A stretch of 64,000 nt of DNA from a virus. The position numbers were made by a program, and so were the translations under genes. The notes under the pieces were generated by a model that was not told the origin of the DNA, did no database searches, and saw nothing but the letters and a program-made list of their open reading frames with translations. The DNA lies in IMG/VR virus record IMGVR_UViG_3300004806_000019, positions 1-64,000 of that record; one strand, written 5' to 3'. Below, in pieces: positions 20,094-29,681 of this stretch (positions are counted from its first letter, which is position 1; the number at the start of each line of letters is the position of its first letter).

Positions 20094-21662
20094 ATGAAAC
20101 TGCTTAAAAGACTAGAGAAGGAGGAATTGGATGCTCTTCAGGAGGAGGAGCGTATTGCGTTGGCGGCGAGGGCTGATTGGTTGGGAAGGGCAGATTCGCC
20201 GGATCGGAAGGGCAAGCAGCGTCTTCCTGGTGGTGATTGGACGATACTTTTGGTTAGGGCGGGAAGAGGGTTTGGCAAGACGGAGATGTTAGTACAGGCG
20301 GGGTGGTGGGACTGTTACGAGTTTCCGGGTTTGATTGTACATGCTTTGGCACCGACGCAGAGTGACGTTCGTGGGACATTGTTTGAGGGTCCGGTTGGTT
20401 TCTGCAATGTTGTACCGAAGGAGTTATTGCTTGGGTGTAGTTTAGACAAGGCATACAACAAGAGCACCCATGAGTTGAGGTTTAAGAACGGGAGTTTGAT
20501 TAGGGGGTTTAGCACGACGGAGCAGGCCAATCGGTTGCGTGGTCCTCAGTGTAATTTGATGTTGGGTGATGAGTTAGCGGCTTGGGATGTACCTGCGGGA
20601 AATTTGGAGACGGCATTTAACGTTAGTATGTTTGGTGTTCGGTTGCCTTATCCGAAGGGTTTGAACGGTGAGTTTTTGCCTGCGAGGGCTGTTTTGGGTA
20701 CGACGCCTAGACCTATTGGCTTCCTGAAGAGGTTAGAGAGGCGTGACGATGTTAAGGTTATTACGGGGAGTAGTTTTGAGAACATCAATAATTTGAGTGG
20801 TGCGTATCGCGCTCAGATTATGAATTTGGCTGGGACGAAAATTGGGAAGCAGGAGATTGAGGGGTTATACGTTGATGAGGAGAATGACCAGAGTATTTTC
20901 AAGCGGGGTTGGTTTCGGTTATGGCCGTGTGAGAAGAAGTTGCCTGAGTTTAGTTTTGTGATGGAGGTTTATGACACGGCTTTTACGGAGGAGACGTTTG
21001 ACAGGAAGCGTCAGGAGAGTGACCCGACTGCTTGTTTGATATTGGGGGTATTTAACATTAATGCGGCGTTTACGGAGAGTGAGCGTCGTCAGATGAATGT
21101 TCGTGCGAAGTACGGTGTTGTTATTTGCGATGCTTGGGCGGAGCGGTTGGGTTTTCCTGAGTTGATGGACAGGGCGAGGAAGCAGCATCGTCTGAAGTGG
21201 GGGGCGCAGGGAAAGCGGAGTGACATAGTCCTCATTGAAGAGAAGGGTTCGGGGATTTCGTTACGTCAGAGCTTGGGGAAGCACGGTGTACCGACATGGC
21301 CTTATAATCCGGGGCGGCAGAGTAAGTTAATACGGGCTAACGCGATTAGTCCGATTGTGGCGCAGGGAATGGTGTTTGTTCCTGAATCGATGCGCCCGGA
21401 GAGGAAGGGTTTGCCTAGAGATTGGGTTGAGCCTTTTTTGGAACAGGTCTGTGCATATTACGGTCCTGGCACTACCGAGCATGATGACTATGTGGACGTT
21501 CTGAGTTCTGGTCTTTTATACCTTCGGAACAGAAGTATGCTCGAGTCTACCACTGAGAATAAGTATTTAGATATGGATGAAAAAAGGGAACAAGATGAAC
21601 GCAAAGCTCAACAAATCTATTACAACCAAAAGTCCTCTAGCAGAGGTAATCCCTACGGCTGA
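20094..21662 (+). CDS. terL: terminase large subunit
   Basis: 522 aa. ATPase half: Walker A VRAGRGFGKTE (about residues 54-64), Walker B-like NLMLGDELAAW, coupling motif VLGTTPRP. Nuclease half: RNase H-like acidic triad candidates in MEVYDTAF, GVVICDAWAE and TEHDDYVDVLS. This is the Terminase_6/phage-type packaging motor that threads DNA through the portal and cuts it. ATG 20094 is preferred to a TTG at 20073. Third codon positions are strikingly G/T-rich, unlike the C/A-rich genes directly after it. Confidence 0.92.
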   Translation: MKLLKRLEKEELDALQEEERIALAARADWLGRADSPDRKGKQRLPGGDWTILLVRAGRGFGKTEMLVQAGWWDCYEFPGLIVHALAPTQSDVRGTLFEGPVGFCNVVPKELLLGCSLDKAYNKSTHELRFKNGSLIRGFSTTEQANRLRGPQCNLMLGDELAAWDVPAGNLETAFNVSMFGVRLPYPKGLNGEFLPARAVLGTTPRPIGFLKRLERRDDVKVITGSSFENINNLSGAYRAQIMNLAGTKIGKQEIEGLYVDEENDQSIFKRGWFRLWPCEKKLPEFSFVMEVYDTAFTEETFDRKRQESDPTACLILGVFNINAAFTESERRQMNVRAKYGVVICDAWAERLGFPELMDRARKQHRLKWGAQGKRSDIVLIEEKGSGISLRQSLGKHGVPTWPYNPGRQSKLIRANAISPIVAQGMVFVPESMRPERKGLPRDWVEPFLEQVCAYYGPGTTEHDDYVDVLSSGLLYLRNRSMLESTTENKYLDMDEKREQDERKAQQIYYNQKSSSRGNPYG

Positions 21663-22197
21663 CCAAAACCAGATTGAGTTTGCCCAAGAGATTTTTGATA
21701 ACATCGATGGTCGGTATGACAGCAAGATTATCACCAAGGTAGAGCCGGGTGATGACATCGAGTGGACATCGATATCATCTGCATGGACAGATGACCCACG
21801 AGAGGCGGCAAATGAAGTCATGGAGAAGTTCAACGCTTATGCCTCGGGGAAAGGAGGCGTATTGCTGTGGAGACTTCTCCCCGCCATGTATGCACGGGAA
21901 GGTAAGATCCAGATTAGAACGGTGCTTTCGATTTCTAATTTAGGGAAGGCAATCGAGGTCAAGGAAGAGGCCGATGAGAAGCTGGCTTCCTTGAAGGATA
22001 TGTCCGTTGGACCTCTTACGCGCCGAAGCAAGGAAAGGAAATGCCCGACCTGCACTTTTTGGGATCGCAAAAGCGCAGAGCATAATGTCGGACTATGCCG
22101 CAAGAACCCCCCCGCATTCTGGCCAGAGACACCCTTGCAGAGGTGGGCCTATACAGCAGAAACCGATTGGTGCGGTGCCTATGAGGTGAAACCATGA
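21595..22197 (+). CDS. hypothetical protein with C-terminal Cys module, 200 aa
   Basis: Overlaps the last 68 bases of terL; AGGGA precedes ATG 21595. The N-terminal 130 residues are mixed and acidic. The C-terminal module ERKCPTCTFWDRK, GLCRKNPP, DWCGAYEV gives four to five Cys in a C-x2-C, C-R-K-N-P-P, C-G order, probably a zinc fold. The next gene repeats this module almost alone, so the two are related by duplication. Placement suggests a packaging or head-assembly accessory. Confidence 0.65.
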   Translation: MNAKLNKSITTKSPLAEVIPTADQNQIEFAQEIFDNIDGRYDSKIITKVEPGDDIEWTSISSAWTDDPREAANEVMEKFNAYASGKGGVLLWRLLPAMYAREGKIQIRTVLSISNLGKAIEVKEEADEKLASLKDMSVGPLTRRSKERKCPTCTFWDRKSAEHNVGLCRKNPPAFWPETPLQRWAYTAETDWCGAYEVKP

Positions 22198-22412
22198 ACT
22201 TCGGAAAGATCATTAGCTGCACAGATTGCGCCTATGCCGTCCCGGTTAAACTCCAAAGCGGAGCTAACCAGTGCAGAAAGAACCCGCCAATAGCCGTTCC
22301 CGTGCAAGGCCACGGAGGGTTGGGGTCCGTGTCAATGTACCCTATAGTCGGAAAAGGAGACGGGTGCGGCGAAGGGTGGAGCATTCCCGATGTCGGCGGT
22401 CTGGGAAAATGA
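22194..22412 (+). CDS. Cys-rich small protein, 72 aa
   Basis: ATGA overlap with the gene before. Its sequence IISCTDCAYAVPV, NQCRKNPPIAV, GDGCGEGW repeats the C-x2-C, C-R-K-N-P-P and C-G blocks of that gene's C-terminus, so it is a truncated paralogue or free-standing copy of the same predicted zinc module. Comparable small Cys proteins sit beside terminase and portal genes in other phages. Function unknown. Confidence 0.65.
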   Translation: MNFGKIISCTDCAYAVPVKLQSGANQCRKNPPIAVPVQGHGGLGSVSMYPIVGKGDGCGEGWSIPDVGGLGK

Positions 22413-22470
22413 TTCCAACAATAAAGAGTTTGAGGTAAAAGTATAAATTCTCTTGCGAAGGACACCCGTC

Positions 22471-25053
22471 TTGGCTGATGACAAGAACCCCATTCCACCT
22501 GATCGCCGCGCTCCTACCGGAAGTCCAGATGACCCCGTCTACCAAAAGACAGGAATGGATTCCGGCGTAGATGTCGGAGAGTATATGTCCGTCGATACAA
22601 GCGAAGACGGGCCGGAAATCATCGATAGCCCTGACGGGGGCGCCTTCGTCGTAATCGGAGAGGCAAAGGAATCAAACCCACCAGACCTGGAGTTCTACGC
22701 AAACCTCGCGGAAACACTCCCTGAAGACATCATGTCTAAACTCGCTTCCGACCTCCTGAAGAAGATTGAGAATGACAAAGAGTCCAGAAAGAAACGCGAC
22801 GAACTCTATGAAGAGGGACTGCGGAGAACAGGTCTAGGAAAAGACGCCCCCGGAGGCGCCGAGTTCGACGGAGCCTCTAAAGTCGTCCACCCAATGATGA
22901 CTGAAGCCTGCATAGACTATTGCGCCCGTATTATGAAGGAAATCTACCCCGTCGCAGGGCCTGTAAGAGAACGCCTCATTGGCGCCCCTACACAGGAAAA
23001 AGCCGATAGAGCCAAGCGCAAAGTCGAGCATATGAACTATCAGTTCACAACACAGATCAAAGAAGCTCGGGGTGTGCTGGAACAAACCTTTACTCAAACC
23101 CCGCTCTCAGGATCCGAATATATCCTCCTCTATCAGGATCACAGACTGAAACGCCCAAGAATGGAATGTATGCCCTCCGATAAGGTCTACATCCCAATCG
23201 CAGCAGCAGACTTCTATTCAGCAAATAGAAAGACGTGGGAAGAAAACCTGACCGACGTGGACTTCAAACAACGCGTCAACTCAGGTATGTACCGTGATCT
23301 GGAGTTGGGGAAATCAGACACAACACCAGAACCAAGTAAGGCCGAAGCCGCCAATATGAAAATCGAAGGTATGGAGGATACCGGAGAGAATATCGATGGA
23401 GAAAGAACCCTCTATACCTCTATGACCTATGTCGATGTCACAGAGGATATGGCTGACGAACTCGACGTGGAAGAAGCAGGGGAACTCTACCCGTACCTGA
23501 TCACAATTGATAAGACGACAAAGAAAGTCTTGGCCATCTATCGTGATTGGGAGAAAAACGATGAGGCAAGAGAACCAATCGAACACCTATTCGAGTTCGG
23601 ATTCATCCCATGGAGAGGAGCATACTCAATCGGGTTTGCACAAATTATTGGAGGACTTTCTGCTGCGGCTACTGGTGCTCTTCGTGCTCTACTCGATTCT
23701 GCTCATGCTAATAACGCTGTCACAGCCTTCGTCCTCAAAGGGTCTGGAATTTCGGGACAGTCTTCTCGTCCTCAAATCGGTGAACTCATCGAGATCGACG
23801 CAGGACTAGAAACAGACGATATCCGTAAACGGGTAATGCCCCCACCATTCAATCAGCCGTCACCCGTTCTGTTCCAGCTTCTAGGACTCCTCGTCTCCGC
23901 CGCTCAAGGCGTCGTCCGTACAACCATGGACGAAAACGCAACCAATATGAACTCACAGGTTCCCGTTGGAACCCAACTGTCCAGAGTGGAAGAAGGGCTG
24001 GTCGTCTTCTCACATATCCACGGACGCGCTCATGCCGCCTTCAATAGACTGATAAACGGACTCCATAGACTGAACCGACTCTACCTCCCCGAAACTCTCA
24101 GGGTGGACAGAGAAGGAAAGGAACTCATGGTCCGTAGATCTGACTATGATGGCCCCATCGACGCACAGCCCGTATCAGACCCGACACTCTATTCCGATCA
24201 GCAACGCTTCATGCAGATCACGGCTATCGAACAAGCCGCCGCTATGTTCCCGCAACTCTATAATATTCGGGAGATACAAAAGCGAAAGCTGAAGCTGTGG
24301 AAAGTTCCTGACCCCGATGCTCTCTTGAAGGATGAGCCTAAAGCAACCGAGATGAATGCCATTGCAGAAAACCTCGCAATGTCACTTGGAAAACCCGTGG
24401 TCGCCTTTCCAGAACAGGATCACCTCGCTCATCTGAAGTGCATCCTAGACTTCATTCAAAACCCCGTGCTGGGCGCAAACCCACTCATTGCACCCAAATA
24501 TCTCCCAATGGCATTGCAACATGCAGTCGAGCATATCGTGTTCTTCTATGTTAAACATGCCGTCGATACCGTGGAAAGCGCAGCAGGGGTTAAATCAATA
24601 ACCGAACTGATGAGCAATGATACCGGAGTAAAAGCGGAGTTCGATAAACTCCTGGCTAACGCCTCAACTGATGTCATGGGCGATATCACGCAAATCCTCC
24701 AACAGTACATGCCCGTCCTGCAACAGGCGCAGCAGATGATGCAGTCCTTTATGCCCAAACCCCCCATGGATCCGGCAGAGGCTGCACTCCAGGCACAACA
24801 GATGGAGACACAAAGACGTTCCGCCGCCGATCAGGCAGAGAACCAGATCGAACAACAACGCGTGGCTATCGAACAGCAAAACGCGCAAATCAATGCTCTC
24901 AAAGTGCAAAATGCAGAAAAATCAGCTACAATTACCGCTTTGACAAAGCTAAAAACTACGCAGATGGATAACGCTACCGCCAGACAATCTATTGTAGATA
25001 AAGCGATGGCAGGACAACAAAACCATATGGTCAATGGTGAAGGCTTGAAATAG
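22471..25053 (+). CDS. portal protein
   Basis: 860 aa from a TTG at 22471 with GAAGGA eight bases upstream; a TTG six codons earlier is possible. The portal ring forms the DNA entry pore at one capsid vertex. Recognisable blocks: GGAEFDGASKVVHPMM then EACIDYCARIMKEIYPV near residues 130-165, IPWRGAYSIGFAQIIGG and AATGALRALLDSAH in the core, and DENATNMNSQVPVGTQLSR. The C-terminal 150 residues are a Gln-rich coiled coil (AALQAQQMETQRRSAADQAE), longer than in P22 (725 aa). Codon use is A/C-rich, the reverse of terL. Confidence 0.88.
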   Translation: MADDKNPIPPDRRAPTGSPDDPVYQKTGMDSGVDVGEYMSVDTSEDGPEIIDSPDGGAFVVIGEAKESNPPDLEFYANLAETLPEDIMSKLASDLLKKIENDKESRKKRDELYEEGLRRTGLGKDAPGGAEFDGASKVVHPMMTEACIDYCARIMKEIYPVAGPVRERLIGAPTQEKADRAKRKVEHMNYQFTTQIKEARGVLEQTFTQTPLSGSEYILLYQDHRLKRPRMECMPSDKVYIPIAAADFYSANRKTWEENLTDVDFKQRVNSGMYRDLELGKSDTTPEPSKAEAANMKIEGMEDTGENIDGERTLYTSMTYVDVTEDMADELDVEEAGELYPYLITIDKTTKKVLAIYRDWEKNDEAREPIEHLFEFGFIPWRGAYSIGFAQIIGGLSAAATGALRALLDSAHANNAVTAFVLKGSGISGQSSRPQIGELIEIDAGLETDDIRKRVMPPPFNQPSPVLFQLLGLLVSAAQGVVRTTMDENATNMNSQVPVGTQLSRVEEGLVVFSHIHGRAHAAFNRLINGLHRLNRLYLPETLRVDREGKELMVRRSDYDGPIDAQPVSDPTLYSDQQRFMQITAIEQAAAMFPQLYNIREIQKRKLKLWKVPDPDALLKDEPKATEMNAIAENLAMSLGKPVVAFPEQDHLAHLKCILDFIQNPVLGANPLIAPKYLPMALQHAVEHIVFFYVKHAVDTVESAAGVKSITELMSNDTGVKAEFDKLLANASTDVMGDITQILQQYMPVLQQAQQMMQSFMPKPPMDPAEAALQAQQMETQRRSAADQAENQIEQQRVAIEQQNAQINALKVQNAEKSATITALTKLKTTQMDNATARQSIVDKAMAGQQNHMVNGEGLK

Positions 25054-25062
25054 GAGTGTGTG

Positions 25063-25284
25063 ATGGTAAAGAAAGCCAAAATGGAAAATGGTGGTCACTT
25101 GGACGTTGGCGCTTCTAAGCGTTTTGAAACTATGCGTGACTACAGTAAAGACGCTCCCATCCCCCAACATCGCCGTTTGGCAATGGGAGAGAAGGTAGAT
25201 GGGACAACCTACCCTGCTGAAGATAATATCTCCCTTAAACCGACGACAGGGGGAAATGGTCGTCATATTAAGGGAGCTTGGTAG
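25063..25284 (+). CDS. hypothetical basic protein, 73 aa
   Basis: ATG 25063 after AGGAG. Hydrophilic, basic and probably unfolded alone (begins MVKKAKMENGGHLDVGASKR). It directly follows the portal and precedes two hairpins, so it is the last gene of the packaging operon. A small internal or decoration protein is possible; not recognised. Confidence 0.6.
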   Translation: MVKKAKMENGGHLDVGASKRFETMRDYSKDAPIPQHRRLAMGEKVDGTTYPAEDNISLKPTTGGNGRHIKGAW

Positions 25285-25287
25285 AAC

Positions 25288-25393
25288 TTCTGGTGGCTGT
25301 CGCACTTTCAGTTTCTGGAACAGCCCACCAGAACGAAGCCGGGGATGTCACTCAACCTTAACCACCGTCTTTAGTCATTTGTGGTTGAAGTGA
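25288..25393 (+). terminator. two consecutive hairpins between convergent operons
   Basis: The first has long arms TTCTGGTGGCTGT (25288-25300) and ACAGCCCACCAGAA (25320-25333), complementary except for one extra base. The second has AACCAC/GTGGTT (25360-25365, 25381-25386) with a partly paired outer extension. Neither is followed by a clear U-run. They separate the portal operon from the convergent glycosyltransferase cassette and probably limit read-through. The remaining bases to 25462 show nothing else. Confidence 0.45.
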
Positions 25394-25462
25394 TCAAGTG
25401 TCGCGGCAGCAGGGGTTTGGTCATTGGCCCCCTGGATTTGGACATCAATCCCCGGAACGGGC

Positions 25463-26704
25463 TTATCCTTTACGGATTGAGTCAACCCATAGATATGCCT
25501 TAGCGATACAATCACCCCATTCGTAAAGCCTCTCCTGACGAATAATCTTCATACGAGGATACCAAGGTGACTTATCGCCAGTAGTAACAAGCCAACGCCA
25601 ATCAGGAACGGCAGGAATAAGAAGGCAAACTGGAATATCCAATGCACCGGCAAGATGAGCAACTCCCGTATCACAAGTGACAAGAGCATCCATGGATTTT
25701 AAAAATGTCGCAGCAGCACTCCACTTGGCTTCAATCAACCCAGATAAATCTGTCACCAAAGCTTGCGCTCCAGCATTCGCTATAGCAGCGGAATGCTTGC
25801 CAACCTGAAAGCTGAACAAATCCCAATCAGGGGAATTAGCTAAAGGAAGAAACTCCTCAAAGAGGATGGACCTCCAGCTATCACGCAAATGACCCGTGCT
25901 TCCCGCCCAACAGATTCCAACATTGAACCCTGTGCGACTCTGAGGCTTGTCCATTTCAGCATAGGTAAGAAGACCAGGATCCGAAGGAAGCGTATCCGGC
26001 ATAATGTCAAAAAGCTTCGGAACACTATGAAGAAGGATCTCTTCATCAACTCCATCAACCGCATATCCCTTTAAGGAAATGTCTCCATATTCTTTATATC
26101 CCTGGAATAAGGAGTACATCGAAGCTGGGACGGAAAATGTAACCTTGCTTGCATGTTCAGCAATCAAAGGAACAAACCGGGCAAACTGAATAGCGTCACC
26201 CGCACCCTGTTCACTGGAAATAAGAATATGCTTTCCCTTCAGATCGTCCGGATATCCGCCAAAAGGTTGAGCAACAAACCTATGATCAATTATATTGATC
26301 CTATGTTCGTACTCATTCCACCCCTCATCCCACTCCCCTAGAAGCATCAGAGAGGCCGAATAATCAATATGAAAGGCCGTATTCTCAGGATTATATAAAA
26401 CAGAGGTTGCAAAAGAATCCCTCGATTCCTCAAACAACCCGATTGCACTCTGCGCTAAACCAAGGATGCTCCAAGCACCCCCAATATTCTGGTTCTTATC
26501 GAGAACCTCAGAAACCATAGAAATGGATTCTTCTGGCTTTCCAACGCGCAAAAGAGTGCTGGCCAAATTTAATTGATAGCTAATCTGACTAGGGTCAATC
26601 GATACAGCACGACGCAGACAAGCCTCTGCCGCATGATGATTGCCTGCATTAATCCGGATAATACCTAGGCTTGCAAGCTCACGGGCATAAATCAAAGGGT
26701 CCAT
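25463..26704 (-). CDS. TPR protein with GT9-like glycosyltransferase domain
   Basis: 413 aa. Residues 1-125 are tetratricopeptide repeats (AEACLRRAVSIDPSQISYQL, EESRDSFATSVLYNPENTA). The rest has the pattern of heptosyltransferase-like enzymes coupled to TPRs: GEWDEGWNEYEHR, GKHILISSEQGAGDAIQFAR (donor-site loop), GICWAGSTGHLRDSWRS, and CDTGVAHLAGALDIPVCLLI. It would transfer a sugar to a protein or lipid acceptor, with the TPRs choosing the acceptor. AAGGAA precedes the ATG and the gene follows the SPINDLY-type gene with only one base between. Cargo-type gene, on the reverse strand. Confidence 0.82.
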   Translation of the reverse strand: MDPLIYARELASLGIIRINAGNHHAAEACLRRAVSIDPSQISYQLNLASTLLRVGKPEESISMVSEVLDKNQNIGGAWSILGLAQSAIGLFEESRDSFATSVLYNPENTAFHIDYSASLMLLGEWDEGWNEYEHRINIIDHRFVAQPFGGYPDDLKGKHILISSEQGAGDAIQFARFVPLIAEHASKVTFSVPASMYSLFQGYKEYGDISLKGYAVDGVDEEILLHSVPKLFDIMPDTLPSDPGLLTYAEMDKPQSRTGFNVGICWAGSTGHLRDSWRSILFEEFLPLANSPDWDLFSFQVGKHSAAIANAGAQALVTDLSGLIEAKWSAAATFLKSMDALVTCDTGVAHLAGALDIPVCLLIPAVPDWRWLVTTGDKSPWYPRMKIIRQERLYEWGDCIAKAYLWVDSIRKG

Positions 26705-26705
26705 G

Positions 26706-28469
26706 TTATTCCTTCACAGTAAAAGAGATGGGAGATTTCCCACTGATGTAGGAGAACCATGCAGAGGAAAAAACATTCTCCATGAGTTCTCCAAACTTTT
26801 TGATGTTGCAAAGCGGTGAGCTAAGAAGACGATCTCTCATTCCAAACCTTATCGCTCGTAAATAATTTGGATTCTCCGCAAGGGATATAGCCTTTTTGCG
26901 ATATTCAGCAGGAGAGGAAGCAATGAACTCATCAAGCCATATAGACTTTAAATAGGCTGATGAATGGCGGGAGGGGTAAGTGAACTTAGGAAGAGTGATA
27001 ACCGGCAACCCCATCCATAAGCATTCAGTCGTTGTAACCCCTCCTGCATAGGGAAAGCTATCAAGCGCAATGTCAACCTGACCCATTGCCTCTTGATGCT
27101 CCTCTGAAGAGGAATAGCCAAGAAAGGAAATCCTCTCAGGATTAATCCCCCGATCACTGAACATCTGGCGATAACGAGATACAGTGTCAGGACAGTCCAA
27201 AGCAGGAGACTTCATTAGAAGCTTAGACTTCGGAACAGAGGAAAGAATGTCAGACCACAACGTTATGACGTTAGAGCCAATCTTTTTCAGAACATTGAAG
27301 GATCCAAAGGTGATGTACCCATTCCTGTCAAAGGGTAAGGAAGGAAGAGGATCATAATAAGAAGGCTCAAAACATACCGTTGTATGAGGAAGCTTGATCA
27401 GCTTCTCAGTAAAATACTCGTCCAGGCCATCAAGCTCAGTCTTACTGGCAATCAGGTAATCCATTTGAGGGGAACCCGTAGTGCCAGGATACCCAAACCA
27501 AGTCATTTGAATCGGGGCAGGCTTTCTTGCAAAGACCTCGAGTCTATTCCCAGCCGTATACCCGGCGAGATCAACCAGAATATCAATTTCATCCAACATG
27601 ATACGTTTGTGAAGCTCATCGTCATCTAATCCATAAGCAGGAACAAAGGCCCCAACGTTCCTGAATCTCCTTGAGATATGATCCTCAAGTGGTGTTGTTG
27701 AATAGAAAAACAGGCTATAATTCATGTCAGAAAGGTACTCAGCAACCGGAGCAACCGCTAATCCAACAGGGTGCTTTCTAAGGTCGCCAGAGACAAATCC
27801 GATTGTTGGTCTTGTATGCTCCCGTTTCTGATGGAGCGTAATCGGGTAATTCAGATGACGACGGGCGACAAACTCAGACTGAGCAAGGACAAGAACAGGA
27901 TCATCCTGCCGATAAAGTTCTGAGAAGGCGATATTGAAAGAAGGGTTCTTAGCCATAGGGTCATGGCGCCCCGCTTCCGTAAAACACTGAATCGCTTCAT
28001 CAACCCGTCCCTGATCGAGATAAATATTGCCAAGATTGTTCCAGGCACTCGTAAAAAATGGGTTGAGTTCAAGTGCCTTCTTTAGGGAAACTTCCGCATC
28101 TCCAAGCTTGCGAAGGCTCTGAAGCGTAAGCCCAAGGTTGCTGTAAGACTCACTGCTGTTGGCATTCAAATGTATAGCCTCTCTGAAATGACGTTCAGCC
28201 TCCTCATACCTCATAAGAAGATGACAAAGCAGACCGCAATTAATGTTGGAAGGAAGGTTATCTTTGTTGATAAGGATAGAGCGGCGATAGTCCTCAATCG
28301 CCTTCTTGATGATACCCGTCTGATGCTCAATCATGGCAACATGGGCGTAAAGGTCAGACCGTTCAGGAGAGAGGCAGACGGCAGATCTGAATGTATCTGC
28401 CGCTGCTAAATATTCTCTCTTCATAAAATGACGGGTTGCCTTGGCGAAAAGAGTTACAGCATTCACCAT
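26706..28469 (-). CDS. SPINDLY/OGT-type TPR glycosyltransferase (GT41)
   Basis: 587 aa. About five TPRs (for example AERHFREAIHLNANSSESYS, AEVSLKKALELNPFFTSAWN) precede a GT41 domain with PTIGFVSGDLRKHPVGLAV, DILVDLAGYTAGNRLEVFA, APIQMTWFGYPGTTG, and the nucleotide-sugar segment YAGGVTTTECLWMGLPVITL followed by RHSSAYL. The family puts O-GlcNAc or O-fucose on Ser/Thr of proteins. Inside a phage it might decorate virion proteins or alter host surface proteins. It overlaps the upstream exported-protein gene by seven bases. Confidence 0.88.
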   Translation of the reverse strand: MVNAVTLFAKATRHFMKREYLAAADTFRSAVCLSPERSDLYAHVAMIEHQTGIIKKAIEDYRRSILINKDNLPSNINCGLLCHLLMRYEEAERHFREAIHLNANSSESYSNLGLTLQSLRKLGDAEVSLKKALELNPFFTSAWNNLGNIYLDQGRVDEAIQCFTEAGRHDPMAKNPSFNIAFSELYRQDDPVLVLAQSEFVARRHLNYPITLHQKREHTRPTIGFVSGDLRKHPVGLAVAPVAEYLSDMNYSLFFYSTTPLEDHISRRFRNVGAFVPAYGLDDDELHKRIMLDEIDILVDLAGYTAGNRLEVFARKPAPIQMTWFGYPGTTGSPQMDYLIASKTELDGLDEYFTEKLIKLPHTTVCFEPSYYDPLPSLPFDRNGYITFGSFNVLKKIGSNVITLWSDILSSVPKSKLLMKSPALDCPDTVSRYRQMFSDRGINPERISFLGYSSSEEHQEAMGQVDIALDSFPYAGGVTTTECLWMGLPVITLPKFTYPSRHSSAYLKSIWLDEFIASSPAEYRKKAISLAENPNYLRAIRFGMRDRLLSSPLCNIKKFGELMENVFSSAWFSYISGKSPISFTVKE

Positions 28470-29083
28470 AGGAGGTACGAGCCTCCGCTAATGAGGAACT
28501 GAACTTCGTGATTGCCGTATAAGAGATCTGTCTCCAGGCTCATCTTCCTTATGCCCGTTGGTGGTCCCATATAAGCAATCACTTCGTCATAAGTCATGCC
28601 GTTCCGAAGGTGCTTGAATTTCTCATCAATCGTTTCAAGCCGCGAGAATGAAGCTTGTTGGACAACTGGCTTCCTGTCCTCCTCTGCCATTTTGTAGATG
28701 AGATCCCTGATCTGGCCAGGATCAAAGGAAACCTGTGCAATGCAGGAAACCCGAAGATGATCCTCCTCCATAGAGGGAACTACAGAAATCGGGGTTATCT
28801 TAACCACAGAGCCAACCCACGACTTCACTCTCTGAAGAAGCTTCTCATCAACCTTGCCGCTGGATTCATTCGTGGTAATCGTCGTAGAAGCCGTAACGAT
28901 TGTCCCTGACGCCTCAAGTGCTTTTCTCGCTGCTTTGGCGAAGCAAGCCGATCTTGCAGCGGAATTGGTGTCAGAATCAGAGGCAATATAGGATGCACTT
29001 TGCATGACTGTTGCCGCCTCAACTGGGACAAATGAGGCAATAAGAGGGGTAATTATCGTAAGAAGTGGAATTAATTTCCTCAT
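28463..29083 (-). CDS. exported protein with SmpA/BamE-like C-terminal part
   Basis: 206 aa. Start ATG 29083 after AAGGAG. Residues 1-24 (MRKLIPLLTIITPLIASFVP) are a signal peptide with likely cleavage after VEA. The middle is a beta/alpha domain similar in style to flagellar or lipoprotein assembly domains, and the C-terminus FKHLRNGMTYDEVIAYMGPP resembles the first helix-turn of SmpA/BamE. It sits directly upstream of the SPINDLY-type gene and next to a lipoprotein gene, so it probably acts in the periplasm. Confidence 0.6.
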   Translation of the reverse strand: MRKLIPLLTIITPLIASFVPVEAATVMQSASYIASDSDTNSAARSACFAKAARKALEASGTIVTASTTITTNESSGKVDEKLLQRVKSWVGSVVKITPISVVPSMEEDHLRVSCIAQVSFDPGQIRDLIYKMAEEDRKPVVQQASFSRLETIDEKFKHLRNGMTYDEVIAYMGPPTGIRKMSLETDLLYGNHEVQFLISGGSYLLW

Positions 29084-29088
29084 AATGG

Positions 29089-29670
29089 TCACTCCTTAAT
29101 GACTTCTGGACGAGGCGCAGAAGCCGGTTGAGGAGGCTCAGAAGCCTTCTTTATGTCGTTATCAAGCTCCTGATAGGCTTTTGAGGCGCGAAAATCATCC
29201 CGTGCAGTGTGATCAGACTGAGCAATTGCTTGCACCAGAGGGGCATTAAGTAAAACCCAAACCCGATAACCACCATTCTCAATGACGATCTTCTGATCCT
29301 TAACGATGTATCCGGAAATCGGCGCATTGATGGCCGTCTCTTTAACTGTCCTCTCAAAGTGAGAAGCAATGACTCTGGCGTCCTCAAGATGATCGGTTGT
29401 TTTTAGAGAGAGCTTTCCGGAAATCTTTTCGGCAATCTGTCGTCTGGCCTGAAGGGAAGCCTTATCGATGGCCAACTGAAGATCCGAACTGGTAGCCGTT
29501 GCCACACCGATCAGCTTCCCGTCATCATCAGGTGGGCTTGTGTACCAGCCAGGACTTTCGTCAGCAACCCGGCTGACTTGTTGCTCTATATAAGCAGGAG
29601 TCCCCGGCTTCGGGGATGAACAGGCCGTTAAAGCTATCGCAGAGACTGCGACATAAAGAACGTGTTTCAT
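29089..29670 (-). CDS. LPP20-like outer-membrane lipoprotein
   Basis: 193 aa. ATG 29670 has GGAGGG four bases upstream. The N-terminus KHVLYVAVSAIALTACSSPK is a lipoprotein signal with lipobox LTAC. The mature part WYTSPPDDDGKLIGVATATS, QLAIDKASLQARRQIAEKI, and GGYRVWVLLNAPL follows the LPP20 family order. Asp-free +2 position (Ser) predicts outer-membrane sorting. A phage-encoded lipoprotein made from its own promoter may alter the host envelope or block superinfection; this is inference. Confidence 0.78.
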   Translation of the reverse strand: MKHVLYVAVSAIALTACSSPKPGTPAYIEQQVSRVADESPGWYTSPPDDDGKLIGVATATSSDLQLAIDKASLQARRQIAEKISGKLSLKTTDHLEDARVIASHFERTVKETAINAPISGYIVKDQKIVIENGGYRVWVLLNAPLVQAIAQSDHTARDDFRASKAYQELDNDIKKASEPPQPASAPRPEVIKE

Positions 29671-29681
29671 AAAACCCTCCG

